Below, piece after piece: positions 51,700-61,411 of a stretch of 64,000 nucleotides of DNA. A model generated the notes under the pieces. The model did not search any database. It saw only the letters and a program-made list of their open reading frames with translations, and was not told where the DNA came from. Positions within the stretch are counted from its first letter, which is position 1; every line of letters starts with the position of its first letter. This DNA comes from CAVTYH01 sp963738835 (GTDB taxonomy: Bacteria; Planctomycetota; Planctomycetia; Pirellulales; JADZDJ01): assembly GCA_963738835.1 (NCBI GenBank), contig CAVTYH010000006.1, forward strand, positions 62,001-126,000. The letters are read 5' to 3'. A program made the translations under genes and the position numbers.

Positions 51700-52929
51700 C
51701 TACTCAGCCGGACCACTGGCCGTCCACAGCTGGCTGCTGGCAGGGAGTTGGCGGCGCTCCAGGACCATATCGATCAAATAATAAAACAATCGGCGAAGCA
51801 AATCGGGCTGAATATCGTGAGCGATCGCTTCGGCTAGTGTCTGATACTTTTCAACCAATCGACCGGCTTTCTCGAACACGCCGGCTTCTTCGTAAAATGT
51901 GCGAATTTGCCGCAAGTCGTTATCGACCAGGGGTTGCCGCGCGGCTAGTGTTTCCAAACTGCCGCGTTTTTCAGGCGTCAGGCCTTCTAGCGCCAAGGCC
52001 CAAAGCACGGTCGGTCGGCCCCCCACCACATCGCCGGCCGCCGACAATTTGTTGTGGTCGTCTCCGAGCCAGTCGTTCAAATCGTTGATGATTTGGAAAG
52101 CGATGCCCAAATTGCGAGCGAATTGACGAATCGGCTCAAGCAACTGATCGGCCGGACCCGCGAGCCGAACGCCGGTGTAAAGTGCTGCTTCGAAGGCCGG
52201 CGCCGTTTTCAGGGCGTAGATTTTGAGAGCATCCTGCGGCGAGAGCCGCTTGTTGCGCGAATCGCGCCAAATCAGCTCGGCGCCTTGGCCTTCGCTGAGT
52301 TTCATGTGGGCATCGGCCAGCCGATCGAGAATCTCGCCAACAGCCTCAGGTCCCAGCGACTTCGCTTCACGGCTGATGAGCCGATAGCCCAAGCCGATGA
52401 GATAATCGCCGACATTGATTGCGGTGGCGGTGCCGAATTTACGATGCAGCGTTTGATCACCGTAGCGAAATTCGTCGCCATCCTGAATATCGTCATGAAC
52501 CAGCGATGCCTTGTGGAATGTTTCGATCGACAAGGCACACCGTTTGACCGATGTTGGCAACGCCATGTGCCCGGTTTCGCCGGAGAGCTTTTCCCCGTTG
52601 CTGCAAAGTGCGTCGAACACGGCCAGCGTAATGAAAGGCCGGGAGTGCTTGCCCCCTTTGGCAAGAAAATCGTAAGCGATGGCCTCGGTAGCGGCCACCG
52701 GATCGAGGCCCCCTACGCCTTGTCCGTTCAGTTCGGCTAGCGTTTGCCCGCCACGCAGCCGGGGTGCCAGACGCTCTAGCTGCTCGCGTTCAAACATCTC
52801 GGCTGCGGCAGCCATCAAGCCGGCGTAGCCGTTCTGCTGAGGTTCGCCGCGGCGCCGATGCGATGCCAGCCGTGTTGCTTCCAGCGTGCCTGAATCAGAC
52901 GGAACGGGTTGTGGAACGGCAGTCGCCAA
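51700..52929 (-). CDS. Polyprenyl diphosphate synthase
   Basis: Class I isoprenyl synthase that elongates allylic diphosphates with IPP. KGGKHSRPFITLAVFDALC, then the first Asp-rich motif HDDIQD (DDIQD at 146-150), GTATAINVGDYLI, and AFQIINDLNDW. The second Asp-rich motif reads NDLND (282-286), not the usual DDxxD, with an extra GDDHNK just after. The sequence has 409 residues, about 60 of them an N-terminal extension. The loss of the first Asp may tune product release or metal binding, and chain length cannot be predicted. It is the first gene of a minus-strand run with the UbiC-like and GT4 genes. Confidence 0.9.
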   Translation of the reverse strand: MATAVPQPVPSDSGTLEATRLASHRRRGEPQQNGYAGLMAAAAEMFEREQLERLAPRLRGGQTLAELNGQGVGGLDPVAATEAIAYDFLAKGGKHSRPFITLAVFDALCSNGEKLSGETGHMALPTSVKRCALSIETFHKASLVHDDIQDGDEFRYGDQTLHRKFGTATAINVGDYLIGLGYRLISREAKSLGPEAVGEILDRLADAHMKLSEGQGAELIWRDSRNKRLSPQDALKIYALKTAPAFEAALYTGVRLAGPADQLLEPIRQFARNLGIAFQIINDLNDWLGDDHNKLSAAGDVVGGRPTVLWALALEGLTPEKRGSLETLAARQPLVDNDLRQIRTFYEEAGVFEKAGRLVEKYQTLAEAIAHDIQPDLLRRLFYYLIDMVLERRQLPASSQLWTASGPAE

Positions 52930-53379
52930 ATTACGGCCTCATGCGAAAACGAATTGCGATCCCTCGGCCCCCCAAATTCTTGCCGGATCGGGCATCCCAT
53001 GATACCAAAGACGGCCCAAGGAGAAACCGAGGCTAATGGGCGAAGGTAAAAAATTCCGCCGTTCGATTTTCGACGGGAAACGCAGGCAATCGGCTCAAAC
53101 CGGGTACTCTGTACTGCTGCCCATGTTTGTGAACCGTAATGGAATGAACGAGTTAACCGCCGCAGACTTCGATCTCGCCTGTGCCACTAGAATCGGACGG
53201 GGCAGAAGGCAAGAATTGACCATCCTGGGCGAAAACACGGTTGCGAGGCAGACCTATTGCGGTGCGATGCGAACAGTTATGGCAATTGAGAAACCGCTGT
53301 GACGGGCAACCCTAGGCTGCCGCCGAGGCTAGTGCGATCATTTCCGACTCCTGAACCCTGAACCCTTCATCTATCTCTC
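52930..53379. other. Divergent intergenic region; doubtful 88-codon frame
   Basis: The gap between the polyprenyl synthase and the RND exporter holds a plus-strand frame 53036-53302 (MGEGKKFRRSIFDGKRRQSA) with a possible GGAG site, but without domain features or favourable codon pattern; I give it about one chance in five of being real. From 53345 the word repeat CTCCTGAACCCTGAACCC precedes the exporter start, like the CTGACCC repeats at 1740 and 22985. Confidence 0.4.
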
Positions 53380-55719
53380 GTGCTGGAACGCCTGCTTCTC
53401 GCTCTGGACCGCTATCCACGTCTGTGTCAGGCGGTGCTGGGCGCGCTGTTGGTTTGGGCGGTGTTTCAGCTGCCGCGGTTGCGAGTCGACGATTCGCCGG
53501 AGCGCTGGCTGCCGGAAAGTACCCGAGAGGCGTGGCAGGTGCTCGACGAGCATTTCAACTTCGGCGACACCGTGGCCATCGGTTTCGAGTTCACTCGTCC
53601 CATCACCGACGGCGATGTCGTGCCGTTGCGGCAATTTCGGGAGACGCTGGCCAAGACCCCCGGCGTGCGGCAAGTGTACGACGCTTCGCTGTTGGCCGAG
53701 GACATTGAAGGTGTGCCGCTTTCGCAACTGGTGGATCCGGCCAATTCAGATCATTTTGGTTTGTACGAGGGTGCGCTGTGGAGTCCACCAAATCCCAAAC
53801 AGTACAGTCAAACTTTGCTGATGGCAGTCGAATTGTATTACCTACGCGATTCGGCAGAGAAACTTCACGATTTGCGTCGCGGCGTGATCGACAAAATTTA
53901 TCGCATGGTGGACGAGGCAAAGCGGCAGCCGGAGTTTCGCGATGTCCGTTTTCATCTGGCCGGTGGCATTTTGCTGATGGATGAATTGGAGCAGCGCTCT
54001 CGATCGGCCGCGATCTTTCTGCCACTGTCGATGTTGGTCGGCATCGTCAGTTTATTGGTCGGCTTCCATTCGTTCCGCGCACTGTGGCTCACCGTGCTCG
54101 GCAGCGGGGCTGCGATGCTGATCGTTTTGGGCTACGTCGCCTGGTCTGGCGTGGGTTTGGGGGCACTGACGATTTCCGCGCCGACCCTGATTTCGATCAT
54201 CGCCATCGCCACCACGGTCCATTTTGCCGCCGACACGGCCGATCACGGCGACCCCAGCCGGTCGCCGGTCGAAAGAGACCGGTTGGTGCGCTGGGTTGCT
54301 GTTCCGTGCCTGGGCGTGGCGATTCTCACCGCCGTCGGTTTCTTAATGCTGGCGTTCAACGATTTGAGTCCGGTCCGTTCGCTGGGATACGAGCTGTTCG
54401 CCGGCTCGTTGTTGGCGTTTTTCGGCGTGTTCATTTTTTCGCGGCTGGTTCCCATTCGGCGTGCCCATCGGGGACACATTTTGACTGTGCAGCGTTTCGC
54501 CTGGTGGTCCGATTTGCTGGGCCGCCGGCCAGGAGCAATCACGGCTGCCTTCCTAGCGTCGATGGTCGTGCTCGCGCTCTTGGCTTGGCCCTGGTCGCCG
54601 ACTTCGCCCGTCGGTTTGAAAGTCGATGTCGATCCGTTTTCGTTCTTCGGTCCGGAAAATCATCTGGTGAAGGCCCGAAACCATTTTTTGGACAATGGCT
54701 TCGGCCTTTATCAATTGGATGTGATCTTGATTCCACGCGAAAAAGAGAAAGACACGAATTATGGCCCTGGAAACGCCATTTATGAAGCCAATCAAGAGGC
54801 CGCGCGTCGCTACTCCGATCAACTTAAAGCGCGCAGCGATTTAGGAGTGCTGAGCGTAATTTCGACGCAGGTGATGCGCCAGCGGCAAGCGAAGTTCACC
54901 GACGATTTATTGAAATTGCAGCAATTGCCGGGAACGTTGGCCGAACGCCTGTCGGCCGGAGCGTCTCGGCTGGTGCAACTGGCCAAAATGACAAAATATC
55001 TAAATACCTTCCGGGAGACATTCGAGAATTGGAACCACGATAAGAAAGAGAAAGGCGCGATCCGGCTCACTTTTTTGGCACACGATCGTGTGCCGGGCGG
55101 ATTTGCGGAATTGGTTTCGCTCGCCAAAAGTTCCGTGCCACCACAGTTCGACGGCTACATTTCCGGGACGATTACATCGGTGGTTCAACTTGCCGATGGA
55201 CTCGTGAATGGCTTGGCGTGGGGCGTGTCAGTTTCGGTGATCGTGATGGCGCTGGTTTGTGTCGTGCTGTTTCGTTCCGCACGACTGGCAGCGATTGCTG
55301 CGGTCCCCAACGCTTTTCCGATTCTCGTAGTCTATGGCTTCATGGGCGCGTTTGGCATGCCGATCAGCAGCGGTTCGGCAATGGTCGCCACGGTGTCGCT
55401 GGGCATGAATCAAACCATTTATTTCCTGATGCGCTATCGCAAACTGACTCGCGACGAGGGACACGACACCGAAACCGCGCTCCACGAATGCTTCGTCCAA
55501 ATCGGCCGGCCGGTGGTGGTAACCAGCTTGGTGTTCACGGCTGGTTTTTTGATTTTTCTGGTGTCCGATTTCCTGCCGCTCTATCACTTCGGCCTGCTAA
55601 CCTCGATCGCCATGCTCGCCGGCATGACCAGCGACGTCGTGCTGCTGCCGTGCCTATTGCGGACGTTTGATCGCGTGCCGCGACGAGAAGCCGCGATGGT
55701 TGCTGCAGAGGTCCGTTAG
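53380..55719 (+). CDS. RND-superfamily exporter (MMPL/HAE3 type)
   Basis: 779-residue inner-membrane proton-driven exporter. Start GTG at 53380. It has the RND pattern of two halves, each with one helix, a large periplasmic loop and five helices. Helix 1 is at about 15-33, followed by DDSPERWLPEST and a loop containing FNFGDTVAIGFEFT. The second cluster includes LTISAPTLISIIAIATTVHFAADTADHG (partly cited). The C-terminal half repeats it with SGSAMVATVSLGMNQTIYFLMRYR and VVTSLVFTAGFLIFLVSDFLPL (partly cited). The HFAADT and NQTIYF segments are where proton-relay residues lie in MMPL/HAE3 proteins. The substrate is probably a lipid or hydrophobic molecule. No adaptor gene is adjacent. Confidence 0.92.
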   Translation: MLERLLLALDRYPRLCQAVLGALLVWAVFQLPRLRVDDSPERWLPESTREAWQVLDEHFNFGDTVAIGFEFTRPITDGDVVPLRQFRETLAKTPGVRQVYDASLLAEDIEGVPLSQLVDPANSDHFGLYEGALWSPPNPKQYSQTLLMAVELYYLRDSAEKLHDLRRGVIDKIYRMVDEAKRQPEFRDVRFHLAGGILLMDELEQRSRSAAIFLPLSMLVGIVSLLVGFHSFRALWLTVLGSGAAMLIVLGYVAWSGVGLGALTISAPTLISIIAIATTVHFAADTADHGDPSRSPVERDRLVRWVAVPCLGVAILTAVGFLMLAFNDLSPVRSLGYELFAGSLLAFFGVFIFSRLVPIRRAHRGHILTVQRFAWWSDLLGRRPGAITAAFLASMVVLALLAWPWSPTSPVGLKVDVDPFSFFGPENHLVKARNHFLDNGFGLYQLDVILIPREKEKDTNYGPGNAIYEANQEAARRYSDQLKARSDLGVLSVISTQVMRQRQAKFTDDLLKLQQLPGTLAERLSAGASRLVQLAKMTKYLNTFRETFENWNHDKKEKGAIRLTFLAHDRVPGGFAELVSLAKSSVPPQFDGYISGTITSVVQLADGLVNGLAWGVSVSVIVMALVCVVLFRSARLAAIAAVPNAFPILVVYGFMGAFGMPISSGSAMVATVSLGMNQTIYFLMRYRKLTRDEGHDTETALHECFVQIGRPVVVTSLVFTAGFLIFLVSDFLPLYHFGLLTSIAMLAGMTSDVVLLPCLLRTFDRVPRREAAMVAAEVR

Positions 55720-55731
55720 ACTGCAATCACT

Positions 55732-57540
55732 TTACGCCGCGTCGCAATTCGGCACGGCAACATCGATCGCGCCTTGCGGGCAGTGCAGGTTGAACAGGCC
55801 GAAAATTTCCTGTTGCGTCAGGCTAAGAGCCTTCGGTCGGGCGGCGTCGGAAAAGATGGTGTCGAACAACTCGCGTTTTTCCTCAAGCACCTGATTGATG
55901 CGCTCTTCAATTGTGCGCAGCATCAGAAACCGGGTGACAGTTACCGGTCCGGTCACGCCAATCCGGTGTGCGCGGTTGATCGCCTGATCTTCCACCGCCG
56001 GGTTCCACCAGCGGTCGAACAAAAACACGTAACCACAGAATTGCAAATTGAGGCCCACGCCGCCGGCGCCGTAACTCATCAGCAGCACGTGATGGCGACG
56101 CTCGGTGCGAAATTGCTCGACGATGTCGTCACGTCGTTTCGGCGGAATTTCGCCGTGGTATTCCAAGGGATGTAAATGGCACAGTTCTCCGCGCAGGTGC
56201 CGCAGCGTAGTAACCCATTGACTGAAGACGATGGCCTTCTGACCGCTGGCGACCACTTCTTCTAGATCCGCCGCCAGTCGCTCGAATTTTGCGCTGGCGC
56301 CGGTTGCGGGATCGAAATTGCAAATTTGCTTGAGCCGCAGCACTAGCTCGAATACATGCTGAATCGTGACCGAGTCGCCCAGTTTTGTCAGACGCAGCAC
56401 ACCCTCATCTTCGGCCAGCTCGTAGCTTTCGCGCTGCTCCGGCGAAAGTTCCAGCTCGGCATCGCGATACAATTTCGGCGGTAAATCGGCCAGCACCTTG
56501 TCTTTCGTACGGCGAAGCACGTAATCGCTGGCGGCGCGGCCCAATGATCGAGGTTTCATGTGGGCGGAAAGCTGGCCCGGGGCGACGAACTTGAAGATGC
56601 CCAGCAGATCTTCGGGCGAATTTTCGACGGGCGTACCGGTTAATGCCCAGCTGCGACGGCGTGATAGCGAACAGATGGAATCGCTGGTTACGCCCGCGCG
56701 GTTCTTGATTCGCTGCGCTTCGTCGAGCACCACCAGATCGAACTTCAAGCGTTCATCTGCGATCATCGAAGCATCGCGGCATAGCGATTCGTAGTTCGCA
56801 ATTTTTACCGGCGCGCCGGTCAGTCGCCACTGCCAGGCGCGGCGGGCCGGATCGCCTTCGATAACCGCTATTGGCAACTCAGGTGCCCACATGGCAAATT
56901 CACGCTGCCAGTTCGTTACCAACGGCTTGGGGCACACCAGCAGCACACTTTCGATTTCGCCGGCGTGCAAGAGCATCCGTACCGCAGTGATGGCTTGCAT
57001 GGTTTTGCCAAGGCCCATCTCATCGGCCAACACCGCCGAATACCGCGGATATAAAAACGCCACGCCCTGCAACTGATAGGCAAACGGCTGGTGAGGGAAA
57101 TCGAGCGAGCCGCGAGCAATCAGCGTTTCCAGCGACGGCTGCAATACGAAATATAGCCGGTCTTCGAGTTTGATGATTTCATCCGGAGGCCGAAAGCGAG
57201 TGAACCGCGTTGGGTCCGGAAACTTCGTCGTGGGCGATTGCAGCGATGATTTTCTAACCGCGGGGCCGGCGAGTGCTGGCGGCGTACCACCTATCGCTGA
57301 GCGGAAATGGAAGCTTTGTAACGACGGCCGATCGGTCGAAATCGGCAGCGAGAAAATCGGTGCTCCGCCGGCGGCGATGGGGAATTGCGAGTAGGAACTG
57401 GATAATGAGAATTGAATCGGCACCGACAACACAGCTCGGCCATATTGCATGGCCATCGAAACAGAATGCATAGCCAACTTTACCGTTGGCGGCAAGACGA
57501 GGCTTGTTACGTTCAAGGTGACTGGCGCGATGCGCTGCAT
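55732..57540 (-). CDS. SNF2-family DNA-dependent ATPase/helicase
   Basis: 602-residue SNF2/Rad54-like ATPase. Residues 1-145 are unfamiliar. The core begins with FAYQLQGVAFLYPRYSAVLADEMGLGKTMQ (Walker A at 174-181), then VVLDEAQRIKN (DEAQ at 273-276), WALTGTPVENSPEDL, VFSQWVTT, SYGAGGVGLNLQ and DQAINRAHRIGVTGPVTVTR (motif VI). RWWNPAVEDQ is typical of bacterial SNF2 proteins. No DNA-binding zinc finger (SWIM) is seen. It follows a small gene by 13 bases on the same strand, a likely operon. Role in repair or transcription recycling is possible but not shown. Confidence 0.93.
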   Translation of the reverse strand: MQRIAPVTLNVTSLVLPPTVKLAMHSVSMAMQYGRAVLSVPIQFSLSSSYSQFPIAAGGAPIFSLPISTDRPSLQSFHFRSAIGGTPPALAGPAVRKSSLQSPTTKFPDPTRFTRFRPPDEIIKLEDRLYFVLQPSLETLIARGSLDFPHQPFAYQLQGVAFLYPRYSAVLADEMGLGKTMQAITAVRMLLHAGEIESVLLVCPKPLVTNWQREFAMWAPELPIAVIEGDPARRAWQWRLTGAPVKIANYESLCRDASMIADERLKFDLVVLDEAQRIKNRAGVTSDSICSLSRRRSWALTGTPVENSPEDLLGIFKFVAPGQLSAHMKPRSLGRAASDYVLRRTKDKVLADLPPKLYRDAELELSPEQRESYELAEDEGVLRLTKLGDSVTIQHVFELVLRLKQICNFDPATGASAKFERLAADLEEVVASGQKAIVFSQWVTTLRHLRGELCHLHPLEYHGEIPPKRRDDIVEQFRTERRHHVLLMSYGAGGVGLNLQFCGYVFLFDRWWNPAVEDQAINRAHRIGVTGPVTVTRFLMLRTIEERINQVLEEKRELFDTIFSDAARPKALSLTQQEIFGLFNLHCPQGAIDVAVPNCDAA

Positions 57541-57553
57541 CGGCGTAGAACCT

Positions 57554-58090
57554 TCAGGCAGCTTTCAGACTGGCGCGCTGCGCTTCTTCAATCGCTTCGC
57601 GAATACGGCCAAACGGTTCGCGCAAATCGAAAATCTCGCCGAGCGCGGCCAGTCGCTCGCAAATCGTTTCACGATCGGCGGCTCGCTGAGTCTGCACCGC
57701 CAATTGGTTTGCTCCGACGACGAATTCGCAAAACCCGGGCGTTGTCTTTCCATTTGGCGAAGAACCCTCTCCGCAAACCAGCGCCGTTGGCGCTCGAATG
57801 TGCGATCGCACCGCGAGTGCTGGGGCAACATCCACCAACACAACCAGCGGCGTAACCTCCGACTTGTTCACCAGCGCCGCACCGATGTGTTCGCCGTACA
57901 AATACGGCTCCAAGGTTGGCCCGAAGAGAATTTGCTGCGCCCGGTTTGGTTTGACCGGCGCCGTGCAATGAAACTCCAGCGGACGCCCAGCGGCATTCAG
58001 TAATAAATAGCCGCCGAATAGCCCGTGCGGTTCGTGGCCCACAATGGTGAGGAAACCCAGCGCTTTTCGGGAAGCTGCGGAATCAGCCAT
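57554..58090 (-). CDS. Hypothetical partner gene upstream of the SNF2 ATPase
   Basis: 178-residue soluble protein from the ATG at 58090 (MADSAASRKALGFLTIVGHE), not recognised. Segments include HGLFGGYLLLNAAGRPLEFH, CTAPVKPNRAQQILFG and PYLYGEHIGAALV, then a region with AALGEIFDLREPFGRIREAI. The longer version from 58276 is rejected because the added region is basic and low quality. The 13-base gap to the SNF2 gene suggests a shared transcript and maybe a shared function. The pattern around RPLEFHCTAPVKPNRAQ looks conserved in planctomycetes. Confidence 0.7.
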   Translation of the reverse strand: MADSAASRKALGFLTIVGHEPHGLFGGYLLLNAAGRPLEFHCTAPVKPNRAQQILFGPTLEPYLYGEHIGAALVNKSEVTPLVVLVDVAPALAVRSHIRAPTALVCGEGSSPNGKTTPGFCEFVVGANQLAVQTQRAADRETICERLAALGEIFDLREPFGRIREAIEEAQRASLKAA

Positions 58091-58489
58091 TCGAATCAAC
58101 CTAAATACTCCAGCTTGCCAGCAGACCGCGGCAGCAATAATGACGGGCACTCGATTCGTTCGTCGCTGGAAATGCTTGTGTGCTTTTGGTTTTGCCGCCG
58201 ATCGGCGTCGTGCTATCAACCAAGGCGGAGGCAGAGAAAATCGCTTTGCGGCAAATTCGGCCGCTCTGCATACCATCGGGCCGCATGGTCTGCGACTTGA
58301 GAACCGAACCCTAGGGGCAGCTCATCCCCTGGAAAATCGGCGACCCTACAGGATCGATTGCCAGCTGCATGCCACGAAAACCGGCATCACAACTGCACAA
58401 AAAATACCGTTTGCCTCGACAGTGGTAGTTCGCGCGGTTTGTCGTTACACTAAAAGACTACTCGAAAAACGCCATTAAGGATCAGCTCG

Positions 58490-58960
58490 ATGACACAGCC
58501 CACTCGGACTGCGACGCCGCTCTACACTCAGGTTGATATTACCAGCAACGCCACGTTGGTGCCGGCACCCGTGAGCGGTACATCGCTCGAGCAAAATCGT
58601 TTGCTCCACGATATTCTGATGGCGCTGGATCGCCAGAACGAGATGATGGAGGAACTGATCGCGCAGGTTAGCGCCGGCCAGAAACAACGCAACCATGAAT
58701 TGACCCAGTGGAAAGACGCCAATCCTAAGTTGGCCAAAAGCTGCCGGGTTGCTTCCGAAACGTTGGCCAAAGTGCAAACCGAGTTTCTGGCCACGCTGAC
58801 TACAGAAATTAACGAGAACCCTGATGTGCTTATGGACGGCGAGTTCATGCTCAATGAGTTCATCGACCGCTACGGCCCGCGGCTAGCGCACTTGAACGGT
58901 GTTCTCCAAGTATTAGCGCAGTTGGGCAGTACCCCGAATCCAACGACCGCTACGAACTGA
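58490..58960 (+). CDS. Conserved helical hypothetical protein
   Basis: 156-residue protein of unknown function (MTQPTRTATPLYTQVDITSN). After a disordered N-terminus of about 35 residues there is a helical region, LEQNRLLHDILMALDRQNEMMEELIAQV, with coiled-coil character, then WKDANPKLAKSCRVASETLAKVQTEFL and an acidic NENPDVLMDGEFML segment. An AAGGA site precedes the start. The 58091-58489 region upstream is noncoding, with no clear promoter. Confidence 0.7.
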   Translation: MTQPTRTATPLYTQVDITSNATLVPAPVSGTSLEQNRLLHDILMALDRQNEMMEELIAQVSAGQKQRNHELTQWKDANPKLAKSCRVASETLAKVQTEFLATLTTEINENPDVLMDGEFMLNEFIDRYGPRLAHLNGVLQVLAQLGSTPNPTTATN

Positions 58961-59064
58961 TTTTTTCACCGCGCCGAATCCTGCAAGGATGCAGGTTTTC
59001 CGCAGTCCTGCCTCAATTTACGTGGATGCCGCCGGACGGATCATACCGGCGATTCCCACCTGCC

Positions 59065-60465
59065 ATGATTTTTGTATCCGCGGATTGCCGCACCAAATAC
59101 TTTCCGGCGGTAGCGTTCGGGCTGCTGTTGCCATTGGCCGCTTTTTCTGGCTGTGGACAAAAAATCGAGCGTTCGGAAAGCGCCGTTGCTTTGCCGGCGG
59201 TCGCGCAAGATCCGCTGGAACAGACCGAGGCGGCCGACAATTGGCCCGGTTGGCGGGGCAGCAACACCTCGGGCATTTCCGCCGACGCCGGTTTGCCCAC
59301 CGAGTGGAGCACCGATCGTGGCATTCGCTGGAAACAAAAAGTGCCGGGCCAGGGCAATTCATCGCCGGTGGTCTGGGGCGATCAAGTCTTATTGACGTCG
59401 GCCTTAGGCGACGCCGAAGGAAGCCAGCTAATTGTCTGTTCATTCAATCGCCACACGGGCATACCGCAGTGGCAGGCCGATGCCGGGCACGCCCGCGGCA
59501 GCAAGCACGTAAAAAATGGTTTTGCTTCCGCTTCGGTTGTCACCGACGGCCGACAGGTGTTTGCCTCGTTTGGCAGCGCAGGTTTGTTCGCCTTCGAATT
59601 GGCAACGGGTCATCCGCTGTGGCAAGCCGATTTGGGCTCGCTGGAACATCAATGGGGCACTGCATCCAGTCCAATCGTCTTCGACAATTTCGTCATTCAA
59701 CTGTGCGACAGTTCGACCGATTCCGATTTGAAGGCCTTCGATAAGCGCAGCGGCTGGCGAGTGTGGCGCACCGAACGTCGCAGCAACGGCTCCTGGAGCA
59801 CACCTGTGCTCGTCGACGCCGTCGACGAAGCGGGCCGCCGACCGAGGCAGGAATTGATCGTCAACGGAACTGGCACCGAGGGCGGCCGTCCTGGTTGGGT
59901 TATTGCTTACGATCCCAACGACGGCCATGAACTATGGCGCGTGAGCGGAACCACCGACGTTGTGTGCCCGACCGCCATTGTCGGAGGCGGATTGGCTGTC
60001 AGCACCAGCGGTCGCAACGGACCGATCATGGCCATCAAGCCGGGTGGTAATGGCGATGTCACCAAAACCAACGTCGTCTGGAAATATCCGCACGGGGGCG
60101 CCTACGTGCCGACGGGGCTGGCGTATCGCAATCGTTTATACACCGTGGCGGATGGCGGCGCGATCTGCTCGTTCAATCTCGGCAGCGGCGAGCCGATTTG
60201 GCGCGAGCACTTAAAAGGCAGCTTCACGGCCAGCCTTGTGGCCGGCGATGGTCACATCTACGCCACCGATGAATATGGCGTAATCTACGTGCTGACAGCC
60301 GGCGACACCTTTCAAATCGTCGCCACGAATGACATACAGGAGCGAATACTAGCCACGCCCGCCATCGCTTGCGGCGACCTGTTTCTCCGCACTGAAACGC
60401 AGCTATACTGCGTAGCGGGCCAAGCAACGAATGCTGCTCGACCGTTAACCGCATCGCAGCGCTAA
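59065..60465 (+). CDS. PQQ-repeat beta-propeller lipoprotein
   Basis: 466-residue exported protein from the ATG at 59065, with lipobox AFSGC (Cys near residue 30). The mature part begins DNWPGWRGSNTSGISADAGLPTEW, the standard opening of planctomycete PQQ-binding-like propellers. Seven or so blades follow, with repeats such as LFAFELATGHPLWQADLG, AYDPNDGHELWRVSG and CSFNLGSGEPIWREHL. No catalytic residues of quinoprotein dehydrogenases are evident, so it is probably a binding or assembly (BamB-like) propeller. It is followed 46 bases later by the hydrolase gene. Confidence 0.88.
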   Translation: MIFVSADCRTKYFPAVAFGLLLPLAAFSGCGQKIERSESAVALPAVAQDPLEQTEAADNWPGWRGSNTSGISADAGLPTEWSTDRGIRWKQKVPGQGNSSPVVWGDQVLLTSALGDAEGSQLIVCSFNRHTGIPQWQADAGHARGSKHVKNGFASASVVTDGRQVFASFGSAGLFAFELATGHPLWQADLGSLEHQWGTASSPIVFDNFVIQLCDSSTDSDLKAFDKRSGWRVWRTERRSNGSWSTPVLVDAVDEAGRRPRQELIVNGTGTEGGRPGWVIAYDPNDGHELWRVSGTTDVVCPTAIVGGGLAVSTSGRNGPIMAIKPGGNGDVTKTNVVWKYPHGGAYVPTGLAYRNRLYTVADGGAICSFNLGSGEPIWREHLKGSFTASLVAGDGHIYATDEYGVIYVLTAGDTFQIVATNDIQERILATPAIACGDLFLRTETQLYCVAGQATNAARPLTASQR

Positions 60466-60511
60466 GCCGCCAGCGGCCGACTTTCCCAGAGTTCTGACTG
60501 CTGATTTCTTC

Positions 60512-61380
60512 ATGTTCCACGTCGAACTCGTTCAAGTCCGAACTGCTGACGGAGTCCGATTGGACGGTGCGCTTTCGATTCCCAAGCATTTCGATCCGCA
60601 GCGAAAAACGTCGGTAGATGCCCTCCTAGCCGTCCACGGCACCGGCAGCAATTTTTACGGCAGCGGTTTGTTCGAAGGATTGCTTCCCAAATTGCTTGCC
60701 AATGGCTTGGCCGTGGTGCGCGTCAACACTCGCGGGCACGATGTCATCAGCAACGCCGCCACGTTGCAGGGTTCACGCCGCATGGGTTCGTCGCTGGAAC
60801 GGGTGGAAGATTGCAGCCACGATCTCGTCGCGTGGGCCGAATTTCTCGTGTTGCGCGGCCACTCTGCCATTGGTCTGGTGGGTCACAGCTTGGGCGCGAT
60901 CAAATCGATCTACACGATGACGCTGCGCCGCACCCGGCGGTGAAGCGGCTAATTGCCATTTCGCCGCCGCGGTTGTCGCACGACTATTATCTGGCTTCCG
61001 AGAAGCGCGATCAGTTTCTGGCTCACTATCAGCAGGCGGAAGAATTGGTTGCTGCGGGAGACGGAGAGGCGCTGTTCAACGTTCAAACGCCGCTGCCTTT
61101 TTTGGTCTCCGCGACTAGCTTCATCGACAAATACGGCCCGGCGGAAAAGTACAATTTTCTGAAGTATCTCGACCGCCTTCGCATACCGACGTTGTTCTCA
61201 TTTGGATCGATCGAGTTGGACGAAGTCAATTTTCGCGGCTTGCCCGACGCCATCGCCGCGGCCGCGAAGCCCGATCAAAAAATTCAGACTGTCACCATCG
61301 CCGGCGCAAACCACGTGTACACCGGACAGATTGATGAACTCGCTTACAAGCTGCGATCGTGGTTGGCCGCGACGGCATAA
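60512..61380 (+). pseudogene. Alpha/beta hydrolase, frameshifted
   Basis: Serine hydrolase with the alpha/beta fold. From 60512, MFHVELVQVRTADGVRLDGA leads to the oxyanion HG at 42-43, the nucleophile elbow GHSLG (124-128) and IKSIYTMT. Near 60920 one base seems missing; the open frame ends at 60943 in RTRR, while the next frame continues APHPAVKRLIAISPPRLSHD through to FSFGSIELDE and GANHVYTG, where the catalytic His is expected, ending at 61380. Restored, it is about 289 residues with nucleophile and His in place. The substrate is unknown; similar planctomycete proteins are annotated as alpha/beta hydrolases or acyl esterases. Confidence 0.85.
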
Positions 61381-61411
61381 TCGGATCCGCTTGGCCAACA
61401 TTCTTGGCTGA

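Noticed and set aside
53036..53302. An 88-codon plus-strand frame in the gap before the RND exporter
   Set aside because: Start context is acceptable, but the protein has no recognisable pattern; kept only as a note in the intergenic entry.
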